A stretch of 64,000 nucleotides of DNA from Larix kaempferi (lineage: Eukaryota > Streptophyta > Pinopsida > Pinales > Pinaceae). Location of the stretch: NCBI GenBank assembly GCA_027924585.1, contig BSBM01001662.1:1674001-1738000 (forward strand), read 5' to 3'. Made by a program: the position numbers and the translations under genes. Under the pieces are notes generated by a model. It was given only the letters and a program-made list of their open reading frames with translations, made no database searches and was not told the origin of the DNA. Below are positions 35,959 to 48,389 of this stretch, piece after piece (the stretch's first letter is position 1; every line of letters begins with the position of its first letter).

Positions 35959-35963
35959 TTGAA
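35959..35963 (+). repeat. Target duplication TTGAA, left
   Basis: Identical to 37223-37227; together they bracket the solo LTR. Confidence 0.8.
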
Positions 35964-37222
35964 TGTCATGTCCCCATTTTGACCCTTATAATATTTGGGC
36001 TATAATATAAATATTGTATGCATATTATGTATGATTCCTAGCGTGGAGCTTAAGGCCAAGGCCCTGCTAGTGAATGCTCGACCTTGAAGAGGCAAGTATT
36101 GGATATTATGCTACCCATGTGCTAGTGAACCATGGGAATTGTAAATATGCATTTTAATATAAATGCCCACAACTAGCTATGCAATGCAACAAGAGATGGG
36201 GGCATAATTTTACAAGGAATTGGGAGGGAAAACATTCAAACCCTTAGGCCAATCAAGTCAAGCCAAATGTCAATGAGAGAACCCATGAACCCTCAACTAC
36301 CCATGTTGACGTTTGTGGCCAATTATTCATTTCTTCCAAGAGTTGGCTAAGGTAGTTAATGCCTTCGGGAATGGGAGGTATGGTTGCCCAAATTCGGGTA
36401 TGGGAAAGCCACCCTTCATGGAAAAGCGTGTTTTGCTTCTTGGGCAAGAAAAGAGCCATGAATTGCTCCCCAAGCCATTAACCATCAACCAGTTTGGCTC
36501 CCTCACGAGTTTGGAGCTATTGGGGCGTTTTCCAACCACTTTTTTCTGGTTTTTCTTTGTTTCTCAGTTGGGAGAAGGGCGTTTTTTGTGTTATATACAA
36601 GTGGGGAAGAAGGATAATCGAATTCGGGGTTCCATTGAGACCATTTTGGCTGTTGAATGCTTATATATATGTGGGAGAAAACGTTTTCTTCCTTGTGGTT
36701 GAATTTCCCTCTCCCAATCCATTGTTTTGGCTTGAGCTTGAGTGCAAGCATCTAGGGTTCTGATTTAGCCTGATAAACCCAGCTATGGACTAGCTTGGCT
36801 TAGATGCATTGATTACTTGGCTGTGTAAGAGCTGAAATGTCCCCTATTCCTTGTAGAAATCATGCCCAGCTCGGGGGCGGTCTTTGAGTTCTGAAATAAT
36901 ACAGGCTGGGTAGAGACCTATGGTTGGGTGGAATGTTGCAGCAACATAGCTAGTTGCTTGGGACAATTGCACAATGAAGATGAGTATATTCTTATGTATA
37001 ATTAATTCTGCAATGTATTAATTTGATCACTGTTGATATGCTATATGCATGAGTCATGTGTGTGGATAATTTACTTCTGCTGTACATGTTTCATTTATTT
37101 TGCATTTGCACACAAATGTTTTATTCATATGATTCTAATGAATGGGCTGAGATTATGTGAAAGCCCAGAATTTGGCATCATGTTCCCTTCCTCGAATTGG
37201 ATCCACGGGAGGGGACGTGACA
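35964..37222 (+). mobile_element. Solo LTR, gypsy type
   Basis: It starts TGTCATGTCCCC and ends GGGGACGTGACA, inverted termini with one mismatch in twelve, inside a perfect 5-bp TTGAA duplication. A TATATACAAG box lies near 36592-36601. There is no internal coding region, so the element was probably removed by LTR-LTR recombination. ORFs inside (36253-36763, both strands) are read-through of LTR sequence. Confidence 0.85.
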
Positions 37223-37227
37223 TTGAA
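37223..37227 (+). repeat. Target duplication TTGAA, right
   Basis: Direct copy of 35959-35963. Confidence 0.8.
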
Positions 37228-37637
37228 GTAGTGGAATTTTTAAGAAATTTATGTAGTATGTAACATAATTCTTATTAATATCAAAGCTATGAATTAGGGA
37301 GTATGCTCTAACATCTACTTTGTTACACATTTTTGCATGGTTTGAGAAATAAAAATGAGCAATCAATATCCTCAATCATTTTTGCATGGCTTGAGAAATA
37401 AAAATGACCAATCAATATTCTTAATAAAAATCACATACTTGGTGGTTTTGACAAGTAATTTCCTTTATATTTGTGTTTATATGAATCGTATGAAGCTCCT
37501 AATAATAAAATTCTTAGCTTAAATAATAAACAATGAATACAATCACACTAGATTTTCATGTTTCTAAAACCATATAAAAGAAATAAACTATTTTCATGTT
37601 TTTTATAATATTTTGATAAAATCATCATCCTTTAACA

Positions 37638-37889
37638 AATACCTCAATGTCTACTACATTTTTTTTCTTATTTCTAATGAAATCTCCTAAATCTCCTATG
37701 AACATGACTCTCACGATTCAACATGAGTATATTCTACTCAATATATAATTCAAAGAATCAAATCATTCAAACACCTCAATGTTTACTACAATTTTTTTCT
37801 TATTTCTAATGAAATCTCCTATGAACATGACTCTCACGATTCAACATGATTATATTATGCTCAATATATAATTCAAAGAATCAAATCAT
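37638..37889 (+). repeat. About 128-bp tandem duplication
   Basis: Copies share ACCTCAATGT.TACTACA, TCTTATTTCTAATGAAATC and AATTCAAAGAATCAAATCATTCA. The first copy has an extra AAATCTCCT. A separate 50-bp duplication lies at about 37328-37420. Confidence 0.85.
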
Positions 37890-38741
37890 TCATCTTATGG
37901 ATATAGAGATGAATCATCGATTTTTATTTTTAATATTTAGAAAGTTATATTTGAAATTATAAAATAAGGTTATTATTACTTTTTATTCAAATTGCAAACT
38001 TATCTTTTTAACGGTTATATAACTTCGGATTGTAAATGACTAGAATGATTTGAGTACAAGTTTGCTGTAAACAAAACTCATGTATACTTTGATTTCATGC
38101 TGAAATATCAAGTATAGTATTTTTCGATGTGAAAAAAAAAACTTCCTATTGTAAACCATGGGAAGGACACGCAACATTGAGTATGCATTCATAGGTTAGA
38201 TAATCAAATCTGTATCCCATTAGCTAGCGGGTTGCGTGTTTTTGATATAAAATTCTCTTTGGATATTTTGGTGAAGTGGGGTCTTTGTATGAATGATTTT
38301 ATGAGATAGAGAAATGGAAAGCCACATTCGTAAAGTCTAAAATGTGATGAAAATTATAAACTTTGTATGAGTCAGCATTCAACTACAGTCCAATTTCATT
38401 TTATTTTTGTAAATAGAAAAGCTTAGGGACCGGCCTTGATTCGGCATATTCATTTCGACTAACGGGAAGTATTTTGAAACCTTTTCATGGCTACTTTGAT
38501 GATGTAGTTCGGTAGATAAGTTGAGTGGATAATGGATGATGTGGTAGGCAGGTAAAGTGGATGTGGGTGACGTTATGTCGAACTTTCGGATGACTTCGAA
38601 GATAAGCCAGACTTTATAACAAGTAAATTTTATGGGACATTGTTGATGACGTGGTACACTTATATACATTTTTGCTGTTTCATTAAAGAATTCATATGGA
38701 CGGGAAGAGGTGCCTAAACATTATTTAAAAAATTAATTCAA

Positions 38742-38782
<41 letters not shown>

Positions 38783-40155
38783 AAACAATTAAAATATTTA
38801 ATTTAAATAAGGTTAATAAAATGTACAACATATTTTAAATATTTTATTTAGTAGTCAAGGGAAATTTTTAGCTTTTTATCATTTAAAAAATTCATTAGAG
38901 GTAGGAAAATTTATTATTTAAATATAATTTTTGGAATTTTAATTATTAAAAAATTTTAAATTATTAAAACATTTAAATTTATGGAGTGTTAACTATAAAT
39001 TATTATTTTTAAATAAAAAATAATGGTTTAAATTTTATTTTATTTTAAATAAGACATGAAACTTTCAATTAACTATTAAAATATAGGTTATGCATACAAC
39101 ATTGATAGTGGTTAGCCTCAGAAAGCCTAGACCATTCATATTTAATCAAAAACAAATTTTCTAAGATACTAGATTTATCAAAATTTAGAGCCTAACCCTA
39201 AGTAGAAACCAAGCCTTGTAGGAGGCCAACAGAGTTTATAAAACTAGACATAAGAGTTACATGGACTTTAAAGCCTGCCCCGAAGGGAAACCAGGTTGAC
39301 AAAATAACCAAGGGCAGCCTTGCTCTAAGTACCCTAGATGAACCAGTGATACACATATCCTTATCCTTTTCATCAATTCTAGAAGATAAAGGTTTATAAC
39401 CAAGGTCATCCGCATCCACAGTCAAAACTTTTGATTTTTTTTTTCCAGATGGTCACATTCTGGAAAAGTAGTTGCTGAGCTGGCTTAACCTCAAAGTTCA
39501 TGGAAGGATTTTTAGAAAAACAGGTAAAGGGGAAATACACTCTAATGAAGGATGGGGATTGTAACCACAGTTCGAAAGAATTTCTCGTTCCTCTAGTGTA
39601 AAATAGGAGCGTGGCCTCATGATAAGAGAGCCAACACCACTACTTCTCCATTTATATAGTGATTTAGTGATGGGAGAGAACGACCTCTATGGAGGACCAA
39701 CCCCATGAAACTATATCTATTAACCTTTTTGTGAAATAAGGAATGGCGTTTTCCTTAGGAAGCTTAATATTATAATAAAAGGTAACTTAGCAGTTGATAC
39801 TGTAGATATATTTAGGCACATGATCATTATGATAATCCTTTTGAAAGTATTTCCTTGGTTTATTGAAAGCCAAACTTTATTATTTAAAAATAAAGTTCTC
39901 TTAGTGAATTAATAAAGGGTGAGGGTTTTAATAAGGAAAAAAAAGGTAATAATGTATATTTTTATTATTATGTCCATGAAATTTTGTAATCGATTTGGGC
40001 ATATTAGTCTGTCAGTGTAGATTAATTTTTTGAGTTGGCCACAAATTTCATAAAGTTTTCAAAAGTCTAATGCCAAATAATTATCTCGTAGTTTGGTGTG
40101 GGGTTTTTTCTCGCTGCGTGTCCCCGCACCTGTCCCTGCTTGTACTATTGATCAC
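37890..40155. other. Spacer with (TA)n at 38748-38777
   Basis: Nothing coding was recognised. A minus-strand 75-codon ORF (39425-39198) has no family features. Confidence 0.4.
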
Positions 40156-40290
40156 ATCACGTTTCAGATTTTGAGCTAGAGCCGAGGGTCACAAATGAGA
40201 GCAAGTTCATATGCTTCCTCGTACACAGAGGGATTTTGAACTGGAGTCGAGGGTCACAAACGAGGTCAGTTTCATATTCTTCCTCGTATA
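40156..40290 (+). repeat. About 70-bp tandem duplication
   Basis: TTTTGA(G/A)CT(A/G)GAG(C/T)CGAGGGTCA is repeated with matching flanks. A 22-bp duplication (CAGGGAGCATCGAGTTGTGA) follows at 40511-40552. Confidence 0.75.
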
Positions 40291-40719
40291 CCTCTCTGCA
40301 GCGTAGAGGGTTACCACCATTTCCAAGTTCATGCACATTTGCGAATTCATTGGTGGTGCGTGAAGAACTCTGGCATTGATAAGGCTTGAAGAACACCAGT
40401 GTGGCTGGAGTAGGGTTTTCCATGGTCTTTTTCCTTGTGGGATGGCTTCGCATATGTGATTTGCATCTGTCTTTTGGCTTGTTTAATAACTTCAATGGAG
40501 CTTGAAAGATCAGGGAGCATCGAGTTGTGAATCAGGGAGCATCGAGTTGTGAGTAACTTGCCTAGTCTTCATCACGGACCTTTGGTATTGCAGGCCATTA
40601 GAAGGTCCGTTACAAAACAGTTCACAGAGGATTAAATGAAGGGCTTCTCATGGTGTGTCATATCTTTCTTTGATTTCGAATTTATGGAGATTCACAAGTT
40701 CAGAATTATGAAGCCTAAT

Positions 40720-40854
40720 TTTATTTTTTCTGCTTTGTACAGGTACAAACAATTTTGGATGCCTCTCGCAGCGGAGATAGGGCATTCGTTGACTCTATTG
40801 CCTCCCTTAGAGGTTCAACGTGTTTGGCATTGTCATTGCTGGAATCTGGTTAGT
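40720..40854 (+). pseudogene. GRDP/DUF1399-like exon fragment
   Basis: The frame encodes ALYRYKQFWMPLAAEIG, then LLPPLEVQRVWHCHCWNLV. Plant glycine-rich-domain proteins carry A-I-x-R-Y-x-x-x-W-L-P-L followed by PP-L-D-x-x-x-V-W-H-C-H-R-L-N-P in their N-terminal DUF1399 region, and this fits with Cys for Arg and Leu for Pro near the end. A donor-like GTTAGT follows at 40853. No other GRDP exon was found nearby, so this is an isolated fragment or one exon of a gene with long introns. It comes from ordinary host coding DNA, not a transposon. Confidence 0.6.
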
Positions 40855-41553
40855 TGTTAATATTTCACTAAATTTGTCACACAACATCACAAAGAGCATC
40901 GCGACCATTGTTTGCGACAACATCCTTAAGGTAATTAGATTACGAGAGAGCATGAACACAAGTAGTTTAGGGGTTTTAGGTTTTTTGCTTTAATTTTTTT
41001 TAGATGTCAAGTTTTAGATAAAATTAAAAGATAAATTCAACTACATTCGAATTTGGGGTGAATTTATTTGCCAAACCTGTTCAGCTTGAAGTTCGATTCA
41101 GTTTGTTCGAAGAAGTTCGTGAAATGAAGCGAATAAGTTTGGCAAATTTTGAATTTTAAGCTTGAAATTTGCCAAACACGATGACTCAGATTGTAAATTT
41201 ATAAAATGTACATCAAGATGCTATTTATGATTTAGTTGCTGGAGCCCGGAGTCAAATTTTCTTATGTTTTGACTATGGAATTTTTATTGATGTTTCATTG
41301 TGCAGTTCCACTAATTTTTTTCCATTAAATATTTAGTTATTCTGTTAAAGAATAGTTTTCAGTGTCATGCTTCTGTCATTTGGATATTCAAATTTGTTAT
41401 TTAGTATTGTGTCATGTATTCACTTTGGTTGGCCTTACTCCTTTGCAATTGTTTCAACAATTTTAATTCTGTAGATATTACCTTTTCCTTGCTGTATTCT
41501 GCCTCTCAATGCAGAGTAGGATGAGTTCTTTCTGTTTTTTTTGGTTCTCCCAG

Positions 41554-41669
41554 GTGGTCTGCACTTGTGAATGATGGGAAAATTAAAGCATTGAATGTGG
41601 AGAAGGTCCCCTTTGAGTTCAAGGTTTCTGGTGCAGAGACGACTCTTGAACAAATTTGAGTTTTTAAAT
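41554..41669 (+). pseudogene. Exon-like fragment, family unknown
   Basis: After an acceptor-like TTTGGTTCTCCCAG the frame encodes WSALVNDGKIKALNVEKVPF and continues EFKVSGAETTLEQI before a TGA. A plausible continuation (EFLNNKMLIQLD) lies in another frame. The composition looks protein-like, but I do not recognise the family. It may belong with the GRDP-like exon upstream. Confidence 0.3.
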
Positions 41670-41937
41670 AACAAGATGCTAATACAACTTGATTGAGGCA
41701 TATATGATTAGCTAATTGCATTTCATGGTGGTGGGGAGCCAAATGTCGTAGTTCTAAATGCACAATTAGTATGGAGCTTCATGCCACTAGAAATATTAAA
41801 AGGTTATCTAAAGTCCATTTTGAGGACATAATTTGAAATTGTCATGAATAAACTCAAAAAATGTCATGGATTAAGCATTTTTAGAACACATAAATTTAAG
41901 AAACAGTATTTTGACGAAATATGAGTTTGATTTTGAG

Positions 41938-42832
41938 TGTACTCCGTAGATTTATCGTTATTCGATTGATGGTTACTTCTTTAGACTGCTAGACGAACTA
42001 TTGGGTTTCTTAGTGAAAACGGGATCATCAGTTTTTCACTACAAGATTCACATGGTCAAAGAGTCTATCTTTCCTAGAATTGAGATTCTGGTTGAAATAT
42101 GTGCTGGCAATTCTGATCTAAAATCTGTAATCTTACTCAAATGAAAGGGATAGCGTCCTGATTAAAAGTTGCACATTTCCTTTTCCATAAAAAGAGATGG
42201 TTGTCAATCCGATGGAGTTCAGACACTTCCCCTAAATTGTTTGGTCATCTATCGTCCCCCCAAAATGAGCCTTTCCAATTGGGGTCAATTGTACTCTGGA
42301 TTTATTGTTATGGGATTGATGGTTACCTCTTCAGACTTGACAAACTTTCTGAATTTCAGTGAAAATGGAATAATCAGTTTTTCACTACAATATTTACATG
42401 CATAAATGGGACGTGTAGGGTTTGCCTGATATTCAAACAAAGATAGGAACTTTGGTTTTCAATGTGCAGTCTATATGTATTTTTAAAATGAATCTTATGA
42501 CAATAGAGAATCAAGAATTGTAAATCACTAAAGCTAAGATATAGTTACTCAGACCACCCCCCTAAAGAGGGAATGCGAGCCAACATATCTATCTTGGCTC
42601 CAATTTGAAGAGTTGGTCTTTTTCTAAAATTGCTAATTCTGTTTGAAATCTGTGCTGACAATTCTGATCTAAAAGCTTTGATATCACCCAAATGAAAGGG
42701 TAGCATCCCCTTTAAAAGTTGCACATTATCTTTTCCATAAAGAGAGGCTTTTCAATGGAGTCCAGATACTTACCTCAAACTGGTTGACCATCCATCATCC
42801 CCTGAAAATGACCCTTTACAATTGGGGCTAAA
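41938..42832 (+). repeat. About 350-bp tandem duplication with insertion in copy 2
   Basis: GTACTC.G.GATTTAT.GTTAT at 41938 and 42291 starts the two copies. Both then pass through GATTGATGGTTAC, CAGTTTTTCACTACAA, TCTGATCTAAAA and CCAAATGAAAGGG-like landmarks to CAATTGGGG. Copy 2 has about 200 extra bases at 42405-42600. Confidence 0.85.
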
Positions 42833-43611
42833 GGCATTATTTTCTTTGTATTGAACTTGGAGTTGCTAGAAGCGTTGTTTGTTGCTTATAAGGTTCAATT
42901 TGGGATATATTATTGATTGCAATTTGATATATAGCTTGAACATTGCAAATTAGCCCAATGATTCTATTGGAAGTGGCCACAAGAACATGCTTTTCTGTTT
43001 TTCCTGTCACGCTGTCAAATGATTTATGTTCGTGCTTCTCGTGTTATTATGCATTTAGACCAAATTCAGTATCCTGTGTTGCAAATGTGATTTTGATTTA
43101 GAACATCAACTATACTATTGAGTATGTTTGCAATTTGGTCACATGACTTGAAGATTGCATCGGTCACAATATGTTTTTACCACAATGCCAAAGATGCATG
43201 CATTTCATACTGTAGCTTTGCTTGCCATATTGTGAAATGCAAAATATGTCCGTATGCCAATAGCTACATGGAATCTTTGCAATCAACAATGCAGTTATTG
43301 CAACAATGAATAAACCTGTTCCATTGAGTTAGTTATTTTCTCAATTTTCTATGTCAATGATGATACCTTGAAATTATGTAGCATTGAAACTCTTTGTGCA
43401 TTAGAAACAAACCATTTAGCACTCATTTACTCAAATTGAGCACTCATTTACTCCAATTGAGTTGTCTCTTGAAATTGAAAGCATAGATATAGCTTAAGTG
43501 CCATGATTAACTTTTAGTCTTAAAAAACCTTGAGTATAACTTGTAATTGTTTATTGTAAATGAGTGCAAATACAAGGATTCATGTAAGGAACTACTCTTG
43601 AACTTAAAATT

Positions 43612-44125
43612 ATGACCGGCATTGAACAAACCCTTCAAGCTTTTCCATACTTTCCTGGGTGTGATGAAGATGCAGATGATCTATCAGAGTCGAATTTACA
43701 AAGGAATCAGGTTACAAAGGAGAAAATCCAAGATCAATCAGCCACAAAGAATGGAGGGTTAAACCCTGGAGAAAGCGAGATAGCTATAAAGCCAACATCA
43801 GAACAGCCCTTCAAAAGTAAAAAGAATAAGAAATTGAAGAAAATTAAAGAGAAAATGCACAAATATAGTAATATCTCTCAGATTCTTAGTGAAGTGAATG
43901 CTGTGGCTAGAGCAGAGAATGATCAATTGAGGAATAATTTCCAGGTGCTTGGCTGCTAGTATGATCAGTTATATAAATGGGTTAATCAAGTTCTATGTAA
44001 GAAACAAAAGCTATGTAGGAGAAATAGAGAATTAATTCAGAGGAACAAAAGGTTGCTAAGATTTGTCAGAGCTTCTAGAAAGAATTGTTGGCAGCGACAT
44101 GACAAGAAAGAAACAACCAACCAAT
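43612..44125 (+). pseudogene. Lysine-rich coiled-coil-like ORF, split by a copia insertion
   Basis: A 115-codon frame starts MTGIEQTLQAFPYFPG and becomes very basic (KSKKNKKLKKIKEKMHK) and helix-prone (SEVNAVARAENDQLRNN). It meets a TAG at 43957-43959, but the same frame stays open to the copia target site at 44125 (IQRNKRLLRFVRASRKN). Across the element it continues in frame from 49479, where TGGGAGGCATTGGTTGACTT follows, to a TAA at 49498-49500. The continuity across a 5-bp target duplication supports real coding DNA interrupted by the insertion. Family unknown. A donor-like CAAGTATAA overlaps the end. It may be a last or internal exon of a host gene that also holds the upstream fragments. 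Confidence 0.5.
44121..44125 (+). repeat. Target duplication CCAAT, left
   Basis: Identical to 49474-49478. Confidence 0.9.
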
Positions 44126-44483
44126 TGTTGGTATTCAGAAGTCTGAAATAACAAATTAATAACAATGATAATGAACAATAAATACACTCATCAAACACAA
44201 AGAATTTAACATGGTAAAACCCCAACACTTGGGGAAACATCCACCCGACAAAGTATCGACATCTTATTCCTTTCAATAATGGTGATTACATACAAGGCAT
44301 TCCTCACCCACTGATTCTCCTCAGTTACATTCTCTCCTCTCCAAGATTACATATAAATATACGTCAGAAGGAGTTACATATATGAAGAACTACCACCGGT
44401 TAGAGGAACTGCCAACCAACCAACGTTTAGACAAACCATTTTTAGCTATAGTTATTTGTTAATTAGTTGTCACAATTTTAACA
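44126..44483 (-). mobile_element. 3' LTR of the copia element
   Basis: It reads TGTTAAAATTGTG to ...ACCAACA on the minus strand (358 bp). It keeps a TATA-like TATATTTATATG near 44350, absent from the 5' LTR. Confidence 0.95.
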
Positions 44484-44495
44484 ATCTCCACCTTG
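44484..44495 (-). other. Polypurine tract of the copia element
   Basis: AAGGTGGAGAT on the minus strand directly precedes the 3' LTR. Confidence 0.85.
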
Positions 44496-44532
44496 ACAAC
44501 AAATTGTCTGATACTTTGCCGGAAACTATTCA

Positions 44533-45558
44533 TCACTTCTTTTTCAAACCAAGAGAAGCCACACACCACCGTAACTTCTCTAATAACACTGGTTTTGTAA
44601 ACATATCTGCATAATTTTCTTGAGTATGAACTTTTCTCAGATCTACTCCACCTTCACTGATGGCTTGTCTTACAAAATGATACTTTACATCAATATGTTT
44701 CGTCTTACTATGATAAACAGGATTTGTAGCCAAATGTATAGCACTTTGGCTATCACAGAAAACAGGCACACTGTTCTGCATTCTTCCAATTTCATCAAGT
44801 AGACCTTTCAGCCAAATCGTCTCTTTCCAAGCATGTGAGGCAGCAATGTATTCAGCCTCCGTAGTGGATAAAGCAACTATTTCTTGAAGCTTTGACATCC
44901 AACTTATAGCTCCACCTGCAAGAGTAAACACATATCTAGAAGTAGACCTTCTCTTGTCCAAATCACTTGCAAAATCTGAATCAACAAAACCACATATAGA
45001 ATCACTGTTCTTATTAAAAGTGATACAATAGTCACTTGTGCCTCCTAGATAATGAAGCACCCATTTCACTGCATTCCAATGTTCTTTTCCCGGATTTTCC
45101 ATGTATTTACTGACAACACCTACTGCATGTGAAATATCAAGTCTAGTACACACCATCGCATGCATTAAACATCCTACTGCATTGGCATATGGAACATGAG
45201 ACATATAATCCTTTTCTTCGTCATTACTAGGACATAAACCTGAAGAAAGCTTAAAATGAGAAACTAACGGAACATTCACAGGTTTTACCTTATTCATTCC
45301 GGATCTTTCAAGTATTTTCTCAACATACTTCTCCTGTGAAAAACTAAGCTTACCATTTCTTCTGTCTCTGTGTATTTCAATACCCAAAATTTGTTTTGCA
45401 GCTCCAAGATCTTTCATATCAAACGCCCTAGCCATTTGAGCCTTCAACCTGTCAATCTCGTTCATGCTTTTACTCACAATAAGCATATCATCAACATACA
45501 ATACTAAGATAATGAATATGTCATCCAAAGTTTTAGTATACACAATGATCATATTCAC
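44533..45558 (-). pseudogene. Copia RT (YVDD half) and RNase H
   Basis: 341 codons carry LYVDDMLIVSKS (the catalytic YVDD), DLGAAKQILGIEI, then RNase H marks SDFASDLDKRRSTSRYVF, ALSTTEAEYIAA, DSQSAIHLATNPVYHSKTKH and ADMFTKPV, ending SLGLKKK. Joined to the upstream RT half by a one-base frameshift near 45545. The catalytic residues visible here are intact. Confidence 0.92.
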
Positions 45559-46425
45559 TTCTAGTATAACCGTGTCTCACCATGAAAGAATCAAACTTCT
45601 TGTACCATTGCATGGGTGACTGTTTCAGGCCATACAATGATTTTTTGAGCTTGCAAACTAATTTCCCTTTACGATGCTGCACAAAACCCTCTGGTTGTTC
45701 CATAAAAATCTCCTCATCTAAATCTCCATGTAAAAATGCAGTTTTAACATCTAGTTGCTCTAACTCCAAATCAAGCAATGCAATAAGTGCTAACACAATA
45801 CGAATAGATACAAGCTTAACAACTGGTGAAAAAATCTCACGATAATTAATACCTTCCATTTGAGAATGCCCTTTTGCGACCAATCTGGCTTTGTATCTTT
45901 CAATCTTACCATCAACACCTTTGTTCAACTTGAAGACCCACTTACATCCAACAACCTTTCTATCTTTGGGAAGTTCAACGAGATTCCATGTCTCATTCTT
46001 GTTTAGAGAATCCATTTCTTCTTCCATAGCCATCTTCCATTTAGCATTGTCAACACAATCAATGGCTTCCTGAAAACAAGAAGGTTCTCCATCATCGGTA
46101 AATAAAGCAACATACGAAACATAATTTGAATACCTTTTAGGAGGATTTCTCTCCCTCGTAGATCTTCTTGGTGTAGGTGGTGTAGGTTGTGGAGTTTCCA
46201 CAATTTCTTCATCTTCTATGACCTCTTTATCACCAGAAACTTCTTCTTGTTTCTTTAAGTCATTAGAAGATGGAAACTTCAACTGAACTAGTTGTTTAGA
46301 TGGTACCTATTCCTGTTCCACATCAACTTTTACATTTTCTGATTTAGTAAGAGAAGATTCATCAAAAATTACATCTCTGCTAATGACAATTTTACAAGCC
46401 GTAGGATCCCACAACCGATATCATA
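45533..46425 (-). pseudogene. Copia RT N-terminal half
   Basis: The open part (46282-45533) starts in an acidic linker with a proline-rich TPQPTPPTPRRSTRERNPP, then the RT entry blocks MDSLNKNETWNLVELPKDRK, VVGCKWVFKLNK, RLVAKGHSQMEGINY, QLDVKTAFLHGDLDEEIFME and SLYGLKQSPMQWYKKFDSF. The frame can be read back to the frameshift near 46425 (WDPTACKIVISRDVIFDE) through a TAG at about 46308. Confidence 0.9.
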
Positions 46426-47696
46426 TCATTTTTAGGAGTAAGTGCATAAGCTTCGCAACCAAAATTTTTCAAATTTGAATAACTACAAGTATGACCAGTC
46501 CATACCTCTTCCGGAATTTGACAATTTATTGCGATCGAAGGTGACCGGTTTATTAAATAACAAGCAATAGAAACTGCTTCTGCCCACAAATCTTGACCCA
46601 AATTAGCATCATTGAGCATGCACCTTGCTCTCTCTAGAAGAGTCCTGTTCATGCGTTCTGCAACGCCATTTTGCTGAGGAGTGTATACATTTGTTTTATG
46701 TCTTATGATCCCTTCTTCTTTACAAAACTTTTCAAACTCTAAAGAAGTAAACTCACCTCCGTTATCCGTTCTTAAGCACTTTATTGTCCTACCAGTTCTT
46801 TTTTCAACCATAACTTTAAAACGTTTGAAAGTATCAAACACATCAGTCTTTCTTTTCAAAATATAGACCCAAACCTTCCTTGAAAAATCATCAACAAACA
46901 ACAAATAATATGTTGCTCCTCCATAAGAAATAGTAGGAGATGGACCCCATACATTAGAATGTATGTAATCAAGTACACCTTTACTTGCATGAATCCCTAC
47001 TTTGAATTTTTGTCTACACTGTTTTCCAAATATACAATGTCTACAAAACATCAAATCTAAAGATTTCAAATTTGGAAGTAATTTACGATCCATTAATACC
47101 TGTAGTCCTCTCTCACTCATATGACCAAGAAGCTGATGCCATAATCGAGTGGATTCTGATGCCACTTCAGATACCAATGCCGTTTCATTAACTTGAGTTT
47201 TTCCAATCAATTTGTAAAGGTTTCCTACTCTCAATGCCTTCATAACCACTAAATCACCCTTGGATACTTTCATTACCCCATTTAAACCTGTAAACTTATG
47301 ACCACAAGAATCCAACACTCCCAAAGATATTAAGTTTTTCTTTAATTCATGCACATGTCGAACATCCGTTAGTGTTCTAATTGCTCCATCAAACATTTTA
47401 ACTTTAATACTTCCAAAACCAACAGTCTTACATGAAGAATTATCTCCCAAAGGAACTACACCATCATTAACTGTTTGATAAGAAGTAAACCATTCTCTAC
47501 GAGGACATACATGGTGTGAAGCACCCGAATCTAACAACCATTCTTCATTGTAATAAAAAATATTACAAATGGACAACACCTCATCAACCATATCTGAATC
47601 AATTTCAACTGAATTTGCTTTAGACTTGGAGTCTTCCTTTTTGGATTCTTGTCTTTTCCAACAGTTCTTCTTGAGATGACCATTCTTGTTGCAGTA
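46392..47696 (-). pseudogene. Copia protease and integrase
   Basis: The frame after the zinc-knuckle stop carries the protease LLDSGASHHVC, then the integrase: LWHQLLGHMSERGL and FCRHCIFGK (zinc-binding H-H-C-C), the core and PQQNGVAERMNRTLLERA (catalytic Glu). The second Asp is present (RTDNGGEF), but the first is Asn (HSNVWGP, codon at 46953-46955, usual HSDVWGP), which should abolish integration. The frame ends at 46392 after the frameshift. Confidence 0.92.
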
Positions 47697-48389
47697 CTAA
47701 CATTTGAGTTTGCTCTTTTTGCCCTTTGATTTAGACCTTGAAAAACCTCTTGATTTTTCCCCTCTTTCTTTGGATCGACCTCTAACAAACAAAGCTTCTC
47801 GTGTAGAGGATTCAATTCTAGCTTTATTTCTTAACTCCTCAGACAACAAAGCTCCAACCATAGTGTCAAATTCCAAAGATGTGCTAAGACTAATAGAAGA
47901 TACTACATGATTCCAAGACTCAGATAGAGTAACTAAAAGATTTACTGCTTTATCTTCATCTTCAATCTTAACATCCATACTATTCAACTGTCAAATATGA
48001 GTATTAAACACATTCAAATGTTCTGCAATTTTCGCACCTTCTTTCATCTTCATGCCATATCGCTGTCTCTTCAAGTAAATTCTCTTTGTCAAAGACTTCG
48101 TCATATACAAGCTTTCCAATTTGCACCATAAACTCGCTGCTGTCTTTTCTCGAGCGATATTAAATAAGACATCATTTGCAAGACATAATCGAATTGTGCT
48201 AAGTGCTCTGTCATCTAGCTCCTCCCATTCACTATCTGTCATAGATAAGAGTTGTTTTTCCTTGCCATCTAAGGCCTTCTGCAACCCTTGCTGAACTAAG
48301 AGATCTCGCATCTTAAGTTTCCACAACTCAAAGTTATTCTTGCCATTAAATTTCTCAATCTCAAATTTTGAATTTGACATCTTTGCCAT
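47697..48389 (-). pseudogene. Copia gag (capsid/nucleocapsid)
   Basis: The ATG at 48389-48387 starts MAKMSNSKFEIEKFNGKNNF, the typical copia gag opening, followed by ELWKLKMRDLL and LWCKLESLYMTKSL. A TGA at 47991-47993 interrupts. The downstream part has a KR/S-rich basic stretch and a zinc knuckle whose second residue is the TAG at 47697-47699 (C-stop-YCNKNGHLKKNC). An (ATT)n run lies just upstream of the start. Confidence 0.9.

Noticed and set aside
36253-36763. Overlapping ORFs of 68-129 codons
   Set aside because: All lie inside the solo LTR and have no family features.
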